A DNA stretch of 19,146 nt from Bacteroidales bacterium UBA1215 (GTDB taxonomy: Bacteria; Bacteroidota; Bacteroidia; Bacteroidales; WCHB1-69), in NCBI GenBank assembly GCA_002309475.1, contig DBXJ01000005.1, forward strand, positions 1 to 19,146. Reading direction: 5' to 3'. The notes below the pieces were generated by a model that was given only the letters and a program-made list of their open reading frames with translations, had not been told where the DNA came from and did no database searches. The translations under genes and the position numbers were made by a program. Positions 1-6,750 of this stretch are shown here, one piece after another (position 1 is the first letter of the stretch; every line of letters begins with the position of its first letter).

Positions 1-366
1 ATAATAATAATAGTATACGTGATTATGCTTTTTATCCACTCTTTTTTCTATTTCATAATTTCTATGGATATTTTTGGAAAACGTATCGTTCACAGAATAT
101 TGTAAAGTCAATGTATCATCGAATATAAAGCTTCCGAAAATAGGAGGAATACCCTCTTCAGGGAAACCTGAAACCACGATTCCCGTTTTTTGACCGTAAG
201 GAAGCTCAATATTAACATTATAGTCGCTACTATATGGATTTTCTATGTATTTTACATTGTGCGAGGTTTCATTTGTAACATAAACAACATCTTCCCAATT
301 GGGATCATACTGACATCCTATACAAACAAACATTAAAATTAGACTTACTACTGATAACTTTTTCAT
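1..366 (-). CDS. Small lipoprotein, unrecognised family (C-terminus beyond window)
   Basis: An open frame of 122 codons starts at the ATG at 364-366 and runs off the left edge without a stop, so the C-terminus is missing. An AGGAGG ribosome-binding site lies 6 nt before the ATG, which is notable because most genes here lack one. The N-terminus MKKLSVVSLILMFVCIGC is a lipoprotein signal peptide with lipobox CIGC, so the mature protein should be lipidated on Cys18 and carried to the cell envelope. The next residues (QYDPNWEDVVYV) are polar and the rest alternates like a small beta-sandwich domain, but I do not recognise the family and give no function. The last visible codons encode five tyrosines in a row, a TAT-rich triplet run. 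Confidence is high that it is a real gene and a lipoprotein, low on anything else. Confidence 0.8.
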   Translation of the reverse strand, partial: MKKLSVVSLILMFVCIGCQYDPNWEDVVYVTNETSHNVKYIENPYSSDYNVNIELPYGQKTGIVVSGFPEEGIPPIFGSFIFDDTLTLQYSVNDTFSKNIHRNYEIEKRVDKKHNHVYYYYY

Positions 367-428
367 ATCTTTCCTCCTTTTTTAATTTTACATATACTAA
401 CTTCTAATTTATACTTTATTTTATTTTG

Positions 429-436
429 CAAAAATA
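429..436 (-). promoter_or_regulatory. Candidate -7 promoter box for the lipoprotein gene
   Basis: On the minus strand this reads TATTTTTG, matching the Bacteroidota -7 consensus TAnnTTTG, 62 nt before the lipoprotein ATG. No clear TTTG -33 box is found at the usual spacing, so the assignment is moderate. The surroundings are very AT-rich, so a chance match is possible. Confidence 0.4.
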
Positions 437-484
437 ATCAAATTTCTAATACGATTATCTTTTTTTCTGAAAATATTTTCGCCA

Positions 485-504
485 ATATATATATATATAT
501 ATAT
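485..504. repeat. (AT)10 dinucleotide repeat
   Basis: Ten uninterrupted AT units lie in the spacer between the lipoprotein and bL31 genes, in a stretch with no convincing gene. Such a tract could vary in length by slippage. It is not placed between promoter boxes that I can recognise. Confidence 0.9.
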
Positions 505-580
505 GATTTTCAATATATTATGAACGCAATAATTGAGATAATCCTCTCCGCATTATCTACTTTTGGCAACATATATTACA

Positions 581-629
581 AAAATAAACATTCCATTCGC
601 TACTACGCGGAAGGAATGTTCTTTATTTT
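581..629. terminator. Hairpin with A/T flanks, possible bidirectional terminator
   Basis: AACATTCC at 587-594 pairs with GGAATGTT at 613-620, and the outer AAAATA at 581-586 pairs with TATTTT at 624-629 across a bulge. An inner CGC/GCG pairing is also possible. The T run at 626-630 gives it terminator form on the plus strand, and the A run gives the same on the minus strand. It lies beyond the better bL31 terminator at 651-682, so it may be a backup, or may end a transcript I cannot identify. Confidence 0.45.
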
Positions 630-650
630 TGAACTATAATATTATATACG

Positions 651-682
651 AAAAAAAAGGAAAGGACATAAAATCCCTTTCC
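651..682 (-). terminator. Rho-independent terminator after bL31
   Basis: Read on the minus strand, GGAAAGG (676-682) and CCTTTCC (659-665) form a 7-bp stem with a 10-nt loop, followed by a run of eight T residues (651-658). It lies 33 nt after the bL31 stop codon, in the right position and direction to end the tRNA-His/bL31 transcript. Confidence 0.8.
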
Positions 683-714
683 ATAAAAAAACTATGAAAA
701 AAACTACTACTTTT

Positions 715-975
715 TTATTTTTGTGAACCGTAACCCTTATATTTACGCATAAATTTATCTACACGACCAGCCGTGTCGACAAATTTCATCTTGCCGGTAA
801 AGAAAGGATGCGACGCACTTGAAATTTCCAATTTTACCAATGGATATTCATTACCATCTTCCCAAACGATAGTGTCTTTTGTGTTTACTGTTGATTTGCC
901 TAAGAAAGCAACATCGTTTGACATATCTTTGAAGACTACAAATCTGTATTCTTTTGGATGTATTCCCTTTTTCAT
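715..975 (-). CDS. rpmE2: 50S ribosomal protein L31 type B (bL31B)
   Basis: The 86-residue protein is a component of the large ribosomal subunit at the central protuberance, near the bridge to the 30S head. The start MKKGIHPKEYRFVVF and the conserved SSASHPFFTGK followed by GRVDKFMRKY are typical of L31. It has no cysteine at all, so it is the zinc-free type B form that many bacteria use under zinc limitation; in Bacteroidota it is often the only L31, so zinc control should not be assumed. Full length for the family. It lies 57 nt downstream of tRNA-His on the same strand with no promoter box or terminator visible between, so the two are probably transcribed together; a strong hairpin terminator follows. 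Confidence 0.95.
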   Translation of the reverse strand: MKKGIHPKEYRFVVFKDMSNDVAFLGKSTVNTKDTIVWEDGNEYPLVKLEISSASHPFFTGKMKFVDTAGRVDKFMRKYKGYGSQK

Positions 976-1032
976 CTCTTATTGTTTTTTCTTTATTCTA
1001 TTTCTTTTATTATCGCACTCACGTGGACTTTG

Positions 1033-1107
<75 letters not shown>

Positions 1108-1120
1108 ATGTTTAGGAGTG

Positions 1121-1128
1121 CAAAATTA
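1121..1128 (-). promoter_or_regulatory. Candidate -7 promoter box for tRNA-His
   Basis: The minus strand reads TAATTTTG, matching TAnnTTTG, 13 nt before the first tRNA base, so transcription would start close to the mature 5' end. An ATTG that could serve as the -33 element (TTG at 1144-1146) lies 15 nt upstream of the box, shorter than the usual 19-21 nt. Confidence 0.6.
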
Positions 1129-1172
1129 CAATTTTTTTTCTTACAATCTCCTTTATTGCCTCTTTTTTTTTC

Positions 1173-3032
1173 TCAACGATTTTTTTGCGTCAAACCATAT
1201 ATAAAATTATTGTCATTTTCTATTGATAATGAATACTTTATATTTTCAAAAAGCACTTGCTGATTTTTGTTCCAAAGGTAAATAATTAACTTTTTATTGT
1301 GAATTTGAGCGTCATTTTTGAGTACTGATTCATATCTGAATGGAAGAAAAATCATCTTTTGTTGTGTATTTTCATCAAAATAATCAGAGCATTTTTCTGC
1401 CCGCCATGCCAACTGCTTATCGTGCTTGTCACGCAATTCCATTACCAACAAACACTCCTGCAAATCAATTTGTTCTGTATTTTCAAACCATGCCCGCAAC
1501 TCCATTTTGCCATAACGGCTCTTCAATATGCTGTCCAAAGCAAGTTCACAAAGATTTACATATTCTTCATTTCGCTGTCGGTCAGTTAGTTGCAAACTAT
1601 CTTCCTTGATAAAATAAGGAGGTTCTGTGGAGGCAGCCCGACCGGTTTTTCCGCAAAGATAAACCTCCCCGTTGTAACACCACTGCCGATTGATAACTAT
1701 CGGAAACGACTGCTTTACTATTTCCAGCCAAGTATCAGAAATACCTGTCACCACTATATATGGTTGTGAAAGATGCTGAATGATTTGTTGAAACTGTGTA
1801 TTGCTTAAATTATCATCTTTGTCAACTATATTATTGACTTTACAATATTTGTGTTCGTAATATTGAAGAAAATATTTTTCTGTATTGATAACAGCAACAA
1901 CATTTTCGCTTCCATACTGTTGTTCTGCTTGCAACACAGTTTTGTAAGACAATTCATACCATTGTTTTTTTGCCACCTGAAAATATTGTCGCTCAACAAT
2001 CAGACTAAATATCATCACGGCAGAAAACAGCGATAGCAGAAAAACATTGCTCTTGCTCAAAGTTCTATCTACAAACAAAGATAAAAACAACAACAAAAAC
2101 GGCAAAGAAAACAACAAACAAGAATATTGTAGCACCGGATTGACAGTTATTGAATAGACAAAGCCTACCACGGGAGCAAGCAAAAATAGCGACAAACTCC
2201 ACCATTTCAAGTTCCATTTGCCTTTGAAATTATTCATCAAACATATAGCACACACAATCATCGTTGCCGTCAATATCCACGAAAAGTTGCATAAATATTT
2301 TCCATACTCCAACCCGAAAGTCCATGTGGGGGCATCCAACCATTCACCAACGCCCTTTAACTGCATTTGTGACCATAGAATAGGAATATGCGGCAAGAAC
2401 AAAAGCACTGCCGACAAACACGATAGCAAATATCGTTTTTTGTTTTCCACCAACAACAATCCCACCAATCCTATTGCAAATGCCTGCAACATGGCAAAAT
2501 AATGCATATAGGCCGCCAGTGCCAACGACAAGGCGAAACCTATCATTGTCTTAATAGTAAAATCTTTATCAATATAAATTTTCAAGAATTCGTCTGTTGC
2601 CCACAAAACAAAAAACAAGCCGGCAATATAGGGACGAATAATTGTTGAATAAAGAATGGTATATGGACTCAAAGCTACAAATGCAGCGGCAAACAAAGCC
2701 GCAACAGGCGTGCTGACTTTTGTCACTACTTTATACATTATATATATATTAGCAATTCCCAACAACAAAAACGGCAAACGTAATACCCATTCCGCCGTTC
2801 CAAAACATTTTGCCCACAACCACAAAAATACTTGCACGCCGGCCGGATGTCCATCCGGTTTGACACCATATTGTATCAAATCGTGAAAAGAAGAAAATCT
2901 TAATCGGGAAATTGCACTTAATTCATCGTGCATCCATCCGAAATGAAACATTGCGAATATTCGCAATGCAGCACCTATCAATATCAAAATCAATAGTAGC
3001 CAAAACGACTTATTTTCTTTTTGCTGTTTCAA
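1173..3032 (-). CDS. Membrane glycosyltransferase of the GT-C (PMT/ArnT-like) type
   Basis: The 619-residue protein resembles enzymes that move a sugar from a polyprenyl-phosphate donor to a protein, lipid or glycan on the outer face of the inner membrane. About ten hydrophobic segments fill residues 10-345. The first, at about 10-30, is followed by the loop motif HDE (35-37), the acidic pair that GT-C enzymes place after their first membrane segment, and then by KPDGHPAGVQVFL (59-70), matching the HPP region of the GT39/GT83 group. Residues 350-619 form a soluble, probably periplasmic, C-terminal domain that I do not recognise. The ATG overlaps the stop of the upstream methyltransferase gene as ATGA, so translation is likely coupled. 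Acceptor and donor cannot be read from the sequence. No terminator is visible before tRNA-His. Confidence 0.82.
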   Translation of the reverse strand: MKQQKENKSFWLLLILILIGAALRIFAMFHFGWMHDELSAISRLRFSSFHDLIQYGVKPDGHPAGVQVFLWLWAKCFGTAEWVLRLPFLLLGIANIYIMYKVVTKVSTPVAALFAAAFVALSPYTILYSTIIRPYIAGLFFVLWATDEFLKIYIDKDFTIKTMIGFALSLALAAYMHYFAMLQAFAIGLVGLLLVENKKRYLLSCLSAVLLFLPHIPILWSQMQLKGVGEWLDAPTWTFGLEYGKYLCNFSWILTATMIVCAICLMNNFKGKWNLKWWSLSLFLLAPVVGFVYSITVNPVLQYSCLLFSLPFLLLFLSLFVDRTLSKSNVFLLSLFSAVMIFSLIVERQYFQVAKKQWYELSYKTVLQAEQQYGSENVVAVINTEKYFLQYYEHKYCKVNNIVDKDDNLSNTQFQQIIQHLSQPYIVVTGISDTWLEIVKQSFPIVINRQWCYNGEVYLCGKTGRAASTEPPYFIKEDSLQLTDRQRNEEYVNLCELALDSILKSRYGKMELRAWFENTEQIDLQECLLVMELRDKHDKQLAWRAEKCSDYFDENTQQKMIFLPFRYESVLKNDAQIHNKKLIIYLWNKNQQVLFENIKYSLSIENDNNFIYGLTQKNR

Positions 3033-3700
3033 TATGATTGTTTATATCTTTCTATAATACTTTCCACATCCTTGATGCTTTTCTTTATCCAAGACAAACG
3101 CAAATCTAACAATTCTTCCGGAGATAATTGCCAATGGATATCGGAATGATGCAATCTTTGCACCACATTCATCATCGTTAATGCCACCGAAACGGATATA
3201 TTATAACTTTCGGTAAATCCATACATGGGAATTTTTACAAATTCGTCTGCCATTGCAATTGCTTGTGGTGTCAAACCCAGCAATTCCGTTCCGAACAAAA
3301 AGGCTTTCGGCTCAGTAATATCTATATCATCCAATAGACAATCGTGTTCGGCGGGCATGGTTGCCACTATTTTGTAGCCTGCGGCTTTCACCGCTTGAAG
3401 GCAGGCTTCGGTATTATTTTCCTTGTCATGATATCTATACATGGACAGCCATTTATCGGCTCCCATGGAAACTTCTTTACTGACTTTATATTCAAAATTA
3501 TTTTCTATGATATGAACATTTTGCACACCCAAACATTCTGCCGTTCGCAAAACTGCACTCATATTGTGGCTTTGATAAAGGTTTTCCACTATAATAGCTA
3601 CATGGTGAGTACGATTGCCACTCACCTCGAAAATTCTATTATATCTTTCTTCGGATATAAACTGACTTAAATAATTGATTAATTGTTCTTTTTCTTTCAT
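3029..3700 (-). CDS. trmH: TrmH-family (SPOUT) tRNA/rRNA 2'-O-methyltransferase
   Basis: This cytoplasmic 223-residue enzyme transfers a methyl group from S-adenosylmethionine to the 2'-OH of a ribose in RNA. For TrmH itself the target is Gm18 in the D-loop of tRNAs. SPOUT motif 1 is at 40-54 (asparagine at 46, catalytic-type Arg52 in VLRTAE). Motif 2 is FGTE at 136-139. Motif 3 runs from IPM (158) through SYNISVSVA (165-173), the knotted cofactor site. The length and the C-terminal helix (WIKKSIKDVESIIERY) resemble TrmH more than RlmB, but the exact target nucleotide is inferred. No promoter box is seen before it; the HU terminator lies just 16 nt upstream of its ATG, so expression may depend on read-through. 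It overlaps the glycosyltransferase gene by 4 bp. Confidence 0.88.
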   Translation of the reverse strand: MKEKEQLINYLSQFISEERYNRIFEVSGNRTHHVAIIVENLYQSHNMSAVLRTAECLGVQNVHIIENNFEYKVSKEVSMGADKWLSMYRYHDKENNTEACLQAVKAAGYKIVATMPAEHDCLLDDIDITEPKAFLFGTELLGLTPQAIAMADEFVKIPMYGFTESYNISVSVALTMMNVVQRLHHSDIHWQLSPEELLDLRLSWIKKSIKDVESIIERYKQSY

Positions 3701-3715
3701 AGGTGCATAAAAACA

Positions 3716-3739
3716 AAGAGACTACCATGGTAGTCTCTT
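3716..3739 (-). terminator. Hairpin terminator after the HU gene
   Basis: A perfect 12-bp palindrome (AAGAGACTACCA and its complement) is followed on the minus strand by TTTGTTTTTA (the first TT belongs to the stem). It starts 22 nt past the HU stop and ends 16 nt before the trmH ATG, and should strongly reduce transcription of the downstream pair. Confidence 0.75.
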
Positions 3740-3743
3740 GTTT

Positions 3744-3768
3744 AAAATAGTAGAGTGTCGACTATTTT
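3744..3768 (-). repeat. Second inverted repeat overlapping the HU stop codon
   Basis: AAAATAGT (3744-3751) and ACTATTTT (3761-3768) form an 8-bp stem with a 9-nt loop that includes the HU stop codon. With the palindrome at 3716-3739 it makes a tandem hairpin at the 3' end of the HU mRNA, perhaps a stability element. It is AT-rich and weak on its own. Confidence 0.5.
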
Positions 3769-4049
3769 TTCTTTTTACCAGCAACTTGTTCTGCTAATGC
3801 AGTACCTGCTTTGAATTTAACAACTTTCTTTGCAGGAACTTTAATTTTTTCGCCAGTTCTAACGTTTCTGCTAACGCGAGCACCACGATTAACTACGTTC
3901 ATTGTTACAAAACCTGGTAAACACAATCTACCTTCTTTTTTCAATGCAGCGCTAGTAACAGCTACGAATGCGTCAACTGCTTCTTTTGCTTGCTTTTTTG
4001 ACATACCTGCTTGGGCTGCCATTGCATCAATTAATTCTGCTTTGTTCAT
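3762..4049 (-). CDS. hup: HU-family nucleoid DNA-binding protein
   Basis: The 95-residue protein belongs to the HU/IHF family, which binds and bends DNA as a dimer and compacts the nucleoid. MNKAELIDAMAAQAGMSKKQAKEAVDAF is the helix-turn-helix dimerisation part. The beta arm with RNVRTGEKIKVPA (about 61-73) includes the family signature, and VKFKAGTALAEQV is the terminal helix. A lysine tail KKKK ends the protein. The full length and single-gene layout between its own promoter and terminator fit a highly expressed chromosomal HU. I cannot tell HU-alpha from HU-beta type or exclude a specialised paralogue. Confidence 0.95.
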   Translation of the reverse strand: MNKAELIDAMAAQAGMSKKQAKEAVDAFVAVTSAALKKEGRLCLPGFVTMNVVNRGARVSRNVRTGEKIKVPAKKVVKFKAGTALAEQVAGKKKK

Positions 4050-4075
4050 ACTTATAAGTTTTTATGTAATTTCTG

Positions 4076-4083
4076 CAAATGTA
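4076..4083 (-). promoter_or_regulatory. -7 promoter box of the HU gene
   Basis: The minus strand reads TACATTTG, a full match to TAnnTTTG, 26 nt before the HU ATG, implying a 5' leader of about 20 nt. No good TTTG -33 box is seen at 19-21 nt; the upstream stretch is an A/T tract that could act as an UP-like element. Confidence 0.65.
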
Positions 4084-4160
4084 CAAAAAATAATTATATA
4101 AAATCACTTTTTTTGTAAAAAATTTACAATATGCTGATTTTCTGTGCAATAAATTTTATT

Positions 4161-5108
4161 TTAACTTAATTTTCTGCCATTCAAACCCTTATTTCCCAAT
4201 AAAAATTCGGAAATTTTTAGCCGTTTTTTTCCGAATATTTGCAATTCTTTTATGCAAATTCTCCCTGATTGGCAAGTAATTGCCAAATAATTTTTGTCGT
4301 CAGTGACAAAAATTCCCGCTTCTTCACCGCCTTCTGCCGGCTCCACTGCAGAAGCAAAAATTTTCATCATCACCTCTTGTCCTTTTCTGTCGGTATAGGT
4401 TGTAAAAGCTGCCGGATATGGACTCAGCCCTCTAATGAAATCGTGTACTTTTTCCGCCGGCTGATGCCAGTTGATACGGCAATCTTCCTTAAAAATTTTC
4501 GGGGCAGACTTATCGTTTATTGTCAATGCTTGTTCCAAAGTCGGCACATTGCCTTTGGCTATCAAATGCAGAGTGTCTAAAACCGTTGTTTTGCCCAATT
4601 CCAACAAACTATCGTGCAATTCTCCCGCCGTTTCTTCTTCGCCAATCGGCAAAGACCTTCGCAAAATTATTTTTCCTTGATCTATTTTTTCGTTAATAAA
4701 AAAGGTGGTGACACCGGTTTGTTTTTCTCCGTTGATAATTGCCCAATTGATAGGGGCGGCACCTCTATAATCCGGCAACAATGAAGCATGCAAGTTGATG
4801 GTTCCTTTGGGAGGTATTTGCCATACCACTTCGGGCAACATTCTAAATGCAACCACTAAAAATAAATCTGCATGGATAGCTTTCAGGGTTGCCAAGAACT
4901 GCTCTTCGCGTAATTTTTCCGGCTGTAGAAGGGGCAGTTGGTATTTTTCAGCACATTGTTTAACGGCGGATTTTTGTATTTTCATTCCGCGACCGGCGGC
5001 TTTGTCAGGCATGGTAACAACAGCACAAACTTCGTGCTGTCCTTCGTTGATGACAGCCTCCAATATGCCGGCGGCAAACTCGGGCGTTCCCATAAAAACA
5101 ATTCTCAT
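4161..5108 (-). CDS. fmt: Methionyl-tRNA formyltransferase
   Basis: This cytoplasmic enzyme formylates Met-tRNA(fMet) with 10-formyltetrahydrofolate, a step in translation initiation. The 315-residue length is normal. The N-terminal formyltransferase fold starts MRIVFMGTPEFA. The catalytic set is visible as Asn105 and His107 in INLHASLLPDYRGAAPI and Asp143 in EKIDQG. PDKAAGRGMK (34-43) is the flexible loop region that contacts the acceptor stem. The C-terminal domain (about 205-315) has the OB-like tRNA-binding region, including KVHDFIRGLSPYPAAFT. It starts 19 nt after the terminator hairpin behind ribH; I see no separate promoter, so it may be read by partial read-through. No deformylase gene is in the window. 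Confidence 0.96.
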   Translation of the reverse strand: MRIVFMGTPEFAAGILEAVINEGQHEVCAVVTMPDKAAGRGMKIQKSAVKQCAEKYQLPLLQPEKLREEQFLATLKAIHADLFLVVAFRMLPEVVWQIPPKGTINLHASLLPDYRGAAPINWAIINGEKQTGVTTFFINEKIDQGKIILRRSLPIGEEETAGELHDSLLELGKTTVLDTLHLIAKGNVPTLEQALTINDKSAPKIFKEDCRINWHQPAEKVHDFIRGLSPYPAAFTTYTDRKGQEVMMKIFASAVEPAEGGEEAGIFVTDDKNYLAITCQSGRICIKELQIFGKKRLKISEFLLGNKGLNGRKLS

Positions 5109-5126
5109 CTCTACTGCATTTTATAC

Positions 5127-5156
5127 AAAAAAGACTACGAAATCGTAGTCTTTTTT
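5127..5156. terminator. Bidirectional hairpin terminator between ribH and fmt
   Basis: AAGACTACGA (5131-5140) and TCGTAGTCTT (5143-5152) pair, with GACTACG/CGTAGTC as the core stem and an A run on one side and a T run on the other. Read on the minus strand it ends in TTTTTT right after the ribH stop codon (5168), so it should end the TPR-ribH transcript. Confidence 0.75.
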
Positions 5157-5167
5157 TATTTCTTTTT

Positions 5168-5647
5168 CTACAAATTTAGCAATTTCAAACAAGCCACAGC
5201 GGCTTCTACACCTTTGTTGCCGTGCTTTCCTCCTGAACGCTCAATGGCTTGCTCCATATTGTTGGTGGTTAATACGCCGAAGATTACCGGCACATTGCAT
5301 TCCAAACCAACATTCATAATGCCATTGGCGGTTGCCTGTGCGATGAAATCAAAATGACGTGTTTCTCCTTGTATGATACAACCTATGCAAACAACAGCAT
5401 CTACATTTTGATTCAAGATATATTGTTTAGCCACAAATGGTAATTCAAAACTGCCGGCTACACGTTGTACAAAAATATTTTTATCTTCTAAACCGTATTT
5501 TTTTAGCGTTTCGATACATCCCGCCTCCATAGCGAATGTTATCTCTGCATTCCATTCTGCAGTGATAACCGCCACACGTGTACCCTTGTTGCTTACAAAA
5601 GGAACACTTTGTTCATCATAATCAGAAAGATTATGTTTTTTACCCAT
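5168..5647 (-). CDS. ribH: 6,7-dimethyl-8-ribityllumazine synthase
   Basis: RibH condenses 5-amino-6-ribitylamino-uracil with 3,4-dihydroxy-2-butanone 4-phosphate to lumazine, the next-to-last step of riboflavin synthesis, usually as a pentamer or icosahedral shell. I chose the ATG at 5645-5647, giving 159 residues. A longer frame exists only from a TTG inside the upstream gene, while the ATG lies 4 nt after that gene's stop and gives a normal length. In this numbering W32 (AEWN), GSFELP (65-70), GCIIQGETRHFDF (89-101, catalytic-type His98) and GVLTTNNMEQAIERSGG (124-140) are the substrate-site motifs. Other rib genes are absent here. It forms a two-gene unit with the TPR protein and is followed by a strong hairpin. 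Confidence 0.95.
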   Translation of the reverse strand: MGKKHNLSDYDEQSVPFVSNKGTRVAVITAEWNAEITFAMEAGCIETLKKYGLEDKNIFVQRVAGSFELPFVAKQYILNQNVDAVVCIGCIIQGETRHFDFIAQATANGIMNVGLECNVPVIFGVLTTNNMEQAIERSGGKHGNKGVEAAVACLKLLNL

Positions 5648-5651
5648 CGGC

Positions 5652-6332
5652 TTATTGTCTTGTTTTGGCGTATTCAATACGTTTTTCTACATCCATAGCC
5701 TCATAAGAAGAGGTATATTTGGTTTGAATGGTCTGATAAGCATCGATAGCATCCGACCAATTGCCTTGCATTTCGCAAACCAATGCATAACGCATCAAAT
5801 ACATAGGCGTTAGCATATCGTTAACATGTTTTTTGGATGCCTTTTTGTAATAATTGGCAGCCTTATTTATATCATTTTTTTCTAAATAAGCATCGCCCAA
5901 CAATCCCAATCTTTGAATGGCAACCATTTTATCTCTTGGATGTGATCTTTTTAAATATTTAATAGCGTTGTCAAATTCTCCTAATTTCAAATAGCAACTG
6001 CCTGCCATAAAACGAGCTCTTGTAGCCGTTTTGGTACAAGAATAATCTTTTATCACCGACAACAAGCCATCACAAGTGCCGTCTCCGTTAAGGGCATATT
6101 GCAAAGAATCTACTGCAAAATATTGCTCTGCCTTCCATACGGCTACTTCTGCTTTTGCCTGACGTTTTGGTGCCCACCAGAGATAATACACCAAAATTAA
6201 CAAAGCAATCACCAATATCGCTGTTGTAACTACATTGATTATTTTTTCGCTATTTCTATACCATACTATCAGTTTATCAATGGTATTCGGTTCTTTTTCC
6301 AACTCTACTTTCTTTTTTGCTTCCTTGCTCAT
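5652..6332 (-). CDS. Membrane-anchored tetratricopeptide repeat protein
   Basis: The 226-residue protein has a charged N-terminus (MSKEAKKKVELEKE), one membrane segment at about 32-53 (INVVTTAILVIALLILVYYL), then a soluble part with TPR-like helix pairs at about 95-225, including ARFMAGSCYLKLGEFDNAIKY, GDAYLEKNDINKAANYYKKA and CEMQGNWSDAIDAYQ. The layout resembles YfgM-type periplasmic scaffold proteins, but I claim only a TPR adaptor. The open frame runs upstream to 6422, but its extra 30 residues overlap a TAnnTTTG promoter box at 6363-6370, so the ATG at 6330-6332 is preferred. It is directly followed by ribH; a TPR gene before ribH is, as I recall, common in Bacteroidales, yet no link to riboflavin synthesis is evident. 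Confidence 0.85.
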   Translation of the reverse strand: MSKEAKKKVELEKEPNTIDKLIVWYRNSEKIINVVTTAILVIALLILVYYLWWAPKRQAKAEVAVWKAEQYFAVDSLQYALNGDGTCDGLLSVIKDYSCTKTATRARFMAGSCYLKLGEFDNAIKYLKRSHPRDKMVAIQRLGLLGDAYLEKNDINKAANYYKKASKKHVNDMLTPMYLMRYALVCEMQGNWSDAIDAYQTIQTKYTSSYEAMDVEKRIEYAKTRQ

Positions 6333-6362
6333 TGTTTTGTTTTTTATCTTGAAATTAAAATG

Positions 6363-6395
6363 CAAAAGTACTAAAAAAAAATATATAAAACCAAC
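6363..6395 (-). promoter_or_regulatory. Promoter of the TPR-ribH unit
   Basis: The minus strand has GTTGG (6391-6395) as a -33-like element, then TACTTTTG (6363-6370) as the -7 box, with 21 nt between the TTG and the TA, within the Bacteroidota pattern. The box ends 30 nt before the ATG at 6332. Its position rules against the longer reading frame of the TPR gene. Confidence 0.65.
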
Positions 6396-6553
6396 ATTTA
6401 TCCACACTTTTTTGCAAAACAAACCTTTAAAGTGAATTTTACCGAATGCTATTTATTGGCATTGCCCCTATTTGCTGCCCGTCATAGCGTTGTAATTCCT
6501 TGCTTTAGACTCATTTTGAAAATAATTAAAAAAAACAACTGTCAAAAATAGCA

Positions 6554-6580
6554 TTTGTATTTTATTTTTTACTACTTTTG
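6554..6580 (+). promoter_or_regulatory. Promoter of tRNA-Gln
   Basis: TTTG at 6554-6557 and TACTTTTG at 6573-6580 are full matches to the -33 and -7 elements, but only 15 nt apart instead of 19-21. The -7 box ends 11 nt before the tRNA 5' end, so the leader would be only a few nucleotides. The rest of the 259-bp gap between the TPR start (6332) and the tRNA holds the divergent TPR promoter; between 6396 and 6553 I see nothing else. Confidence 0.6.
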
Positions 6581-6591
6581 CAAATTGATAA

Positions 6592-6662
6592 TGTCCCATT
6601 GTGTAATGGTAGCACCGCAGATTCTGGTTCTGTATGTCTGGGTTCGAGTCCTAGTGGGACAA
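6592..6662 (+). tRNA. tRNA-Gln (anticodon CTG)
   Basis: Cloverleaf with acceptor TGTCCCA/TGGGACA, a 3-bp D stem GTG/CAC, anticodon stem GCAGA/TCTGT with loop TTCTGGT (anticodon CTG, codon CAG), a four-base variable loop and T arm CTGGG-TTCGAGT-CCTAG. The weak U1-A72 first pair is an identity mark of tRNA-Gln. CCA is not encoded. It has its own promoter box and terminator, so it is an independent transcription unit. Confidence 0.97.
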
Positions 6663-6663
6663 C

Positions 6664-6688
6664 AAAAAGGCGGATACCGCCTTTTTTT
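6664..6688 (+). terminator. Terminator after tRNA-Gln
   Basis: GGCGG (6669-6673), loop ATA and CCGCC (6677-6681) form a GC-rich stem, extended by five A residues pairing with the following T run (6682-6688). It starts right after the tRNA and ends before the protease gene, so that gene needs its own promoter, which I could not identify in 6689-6750. Confidence 0.88.
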
Positions 6689-6750
6689 CTTACAAAGAAT
6701 TTAAAATAAATAAAAATTTCTCACGTTAAAAAAACATAATATTTTTAACC

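Noticed and set aside
5648..5677. Ten extra N-terminal residues for RibH from a TTG codon
   Set aside because: The start would overlap the end of the TPR gene by 26 nt, while the downstream ATG lies 4 nt after the stop and gives the usual length.
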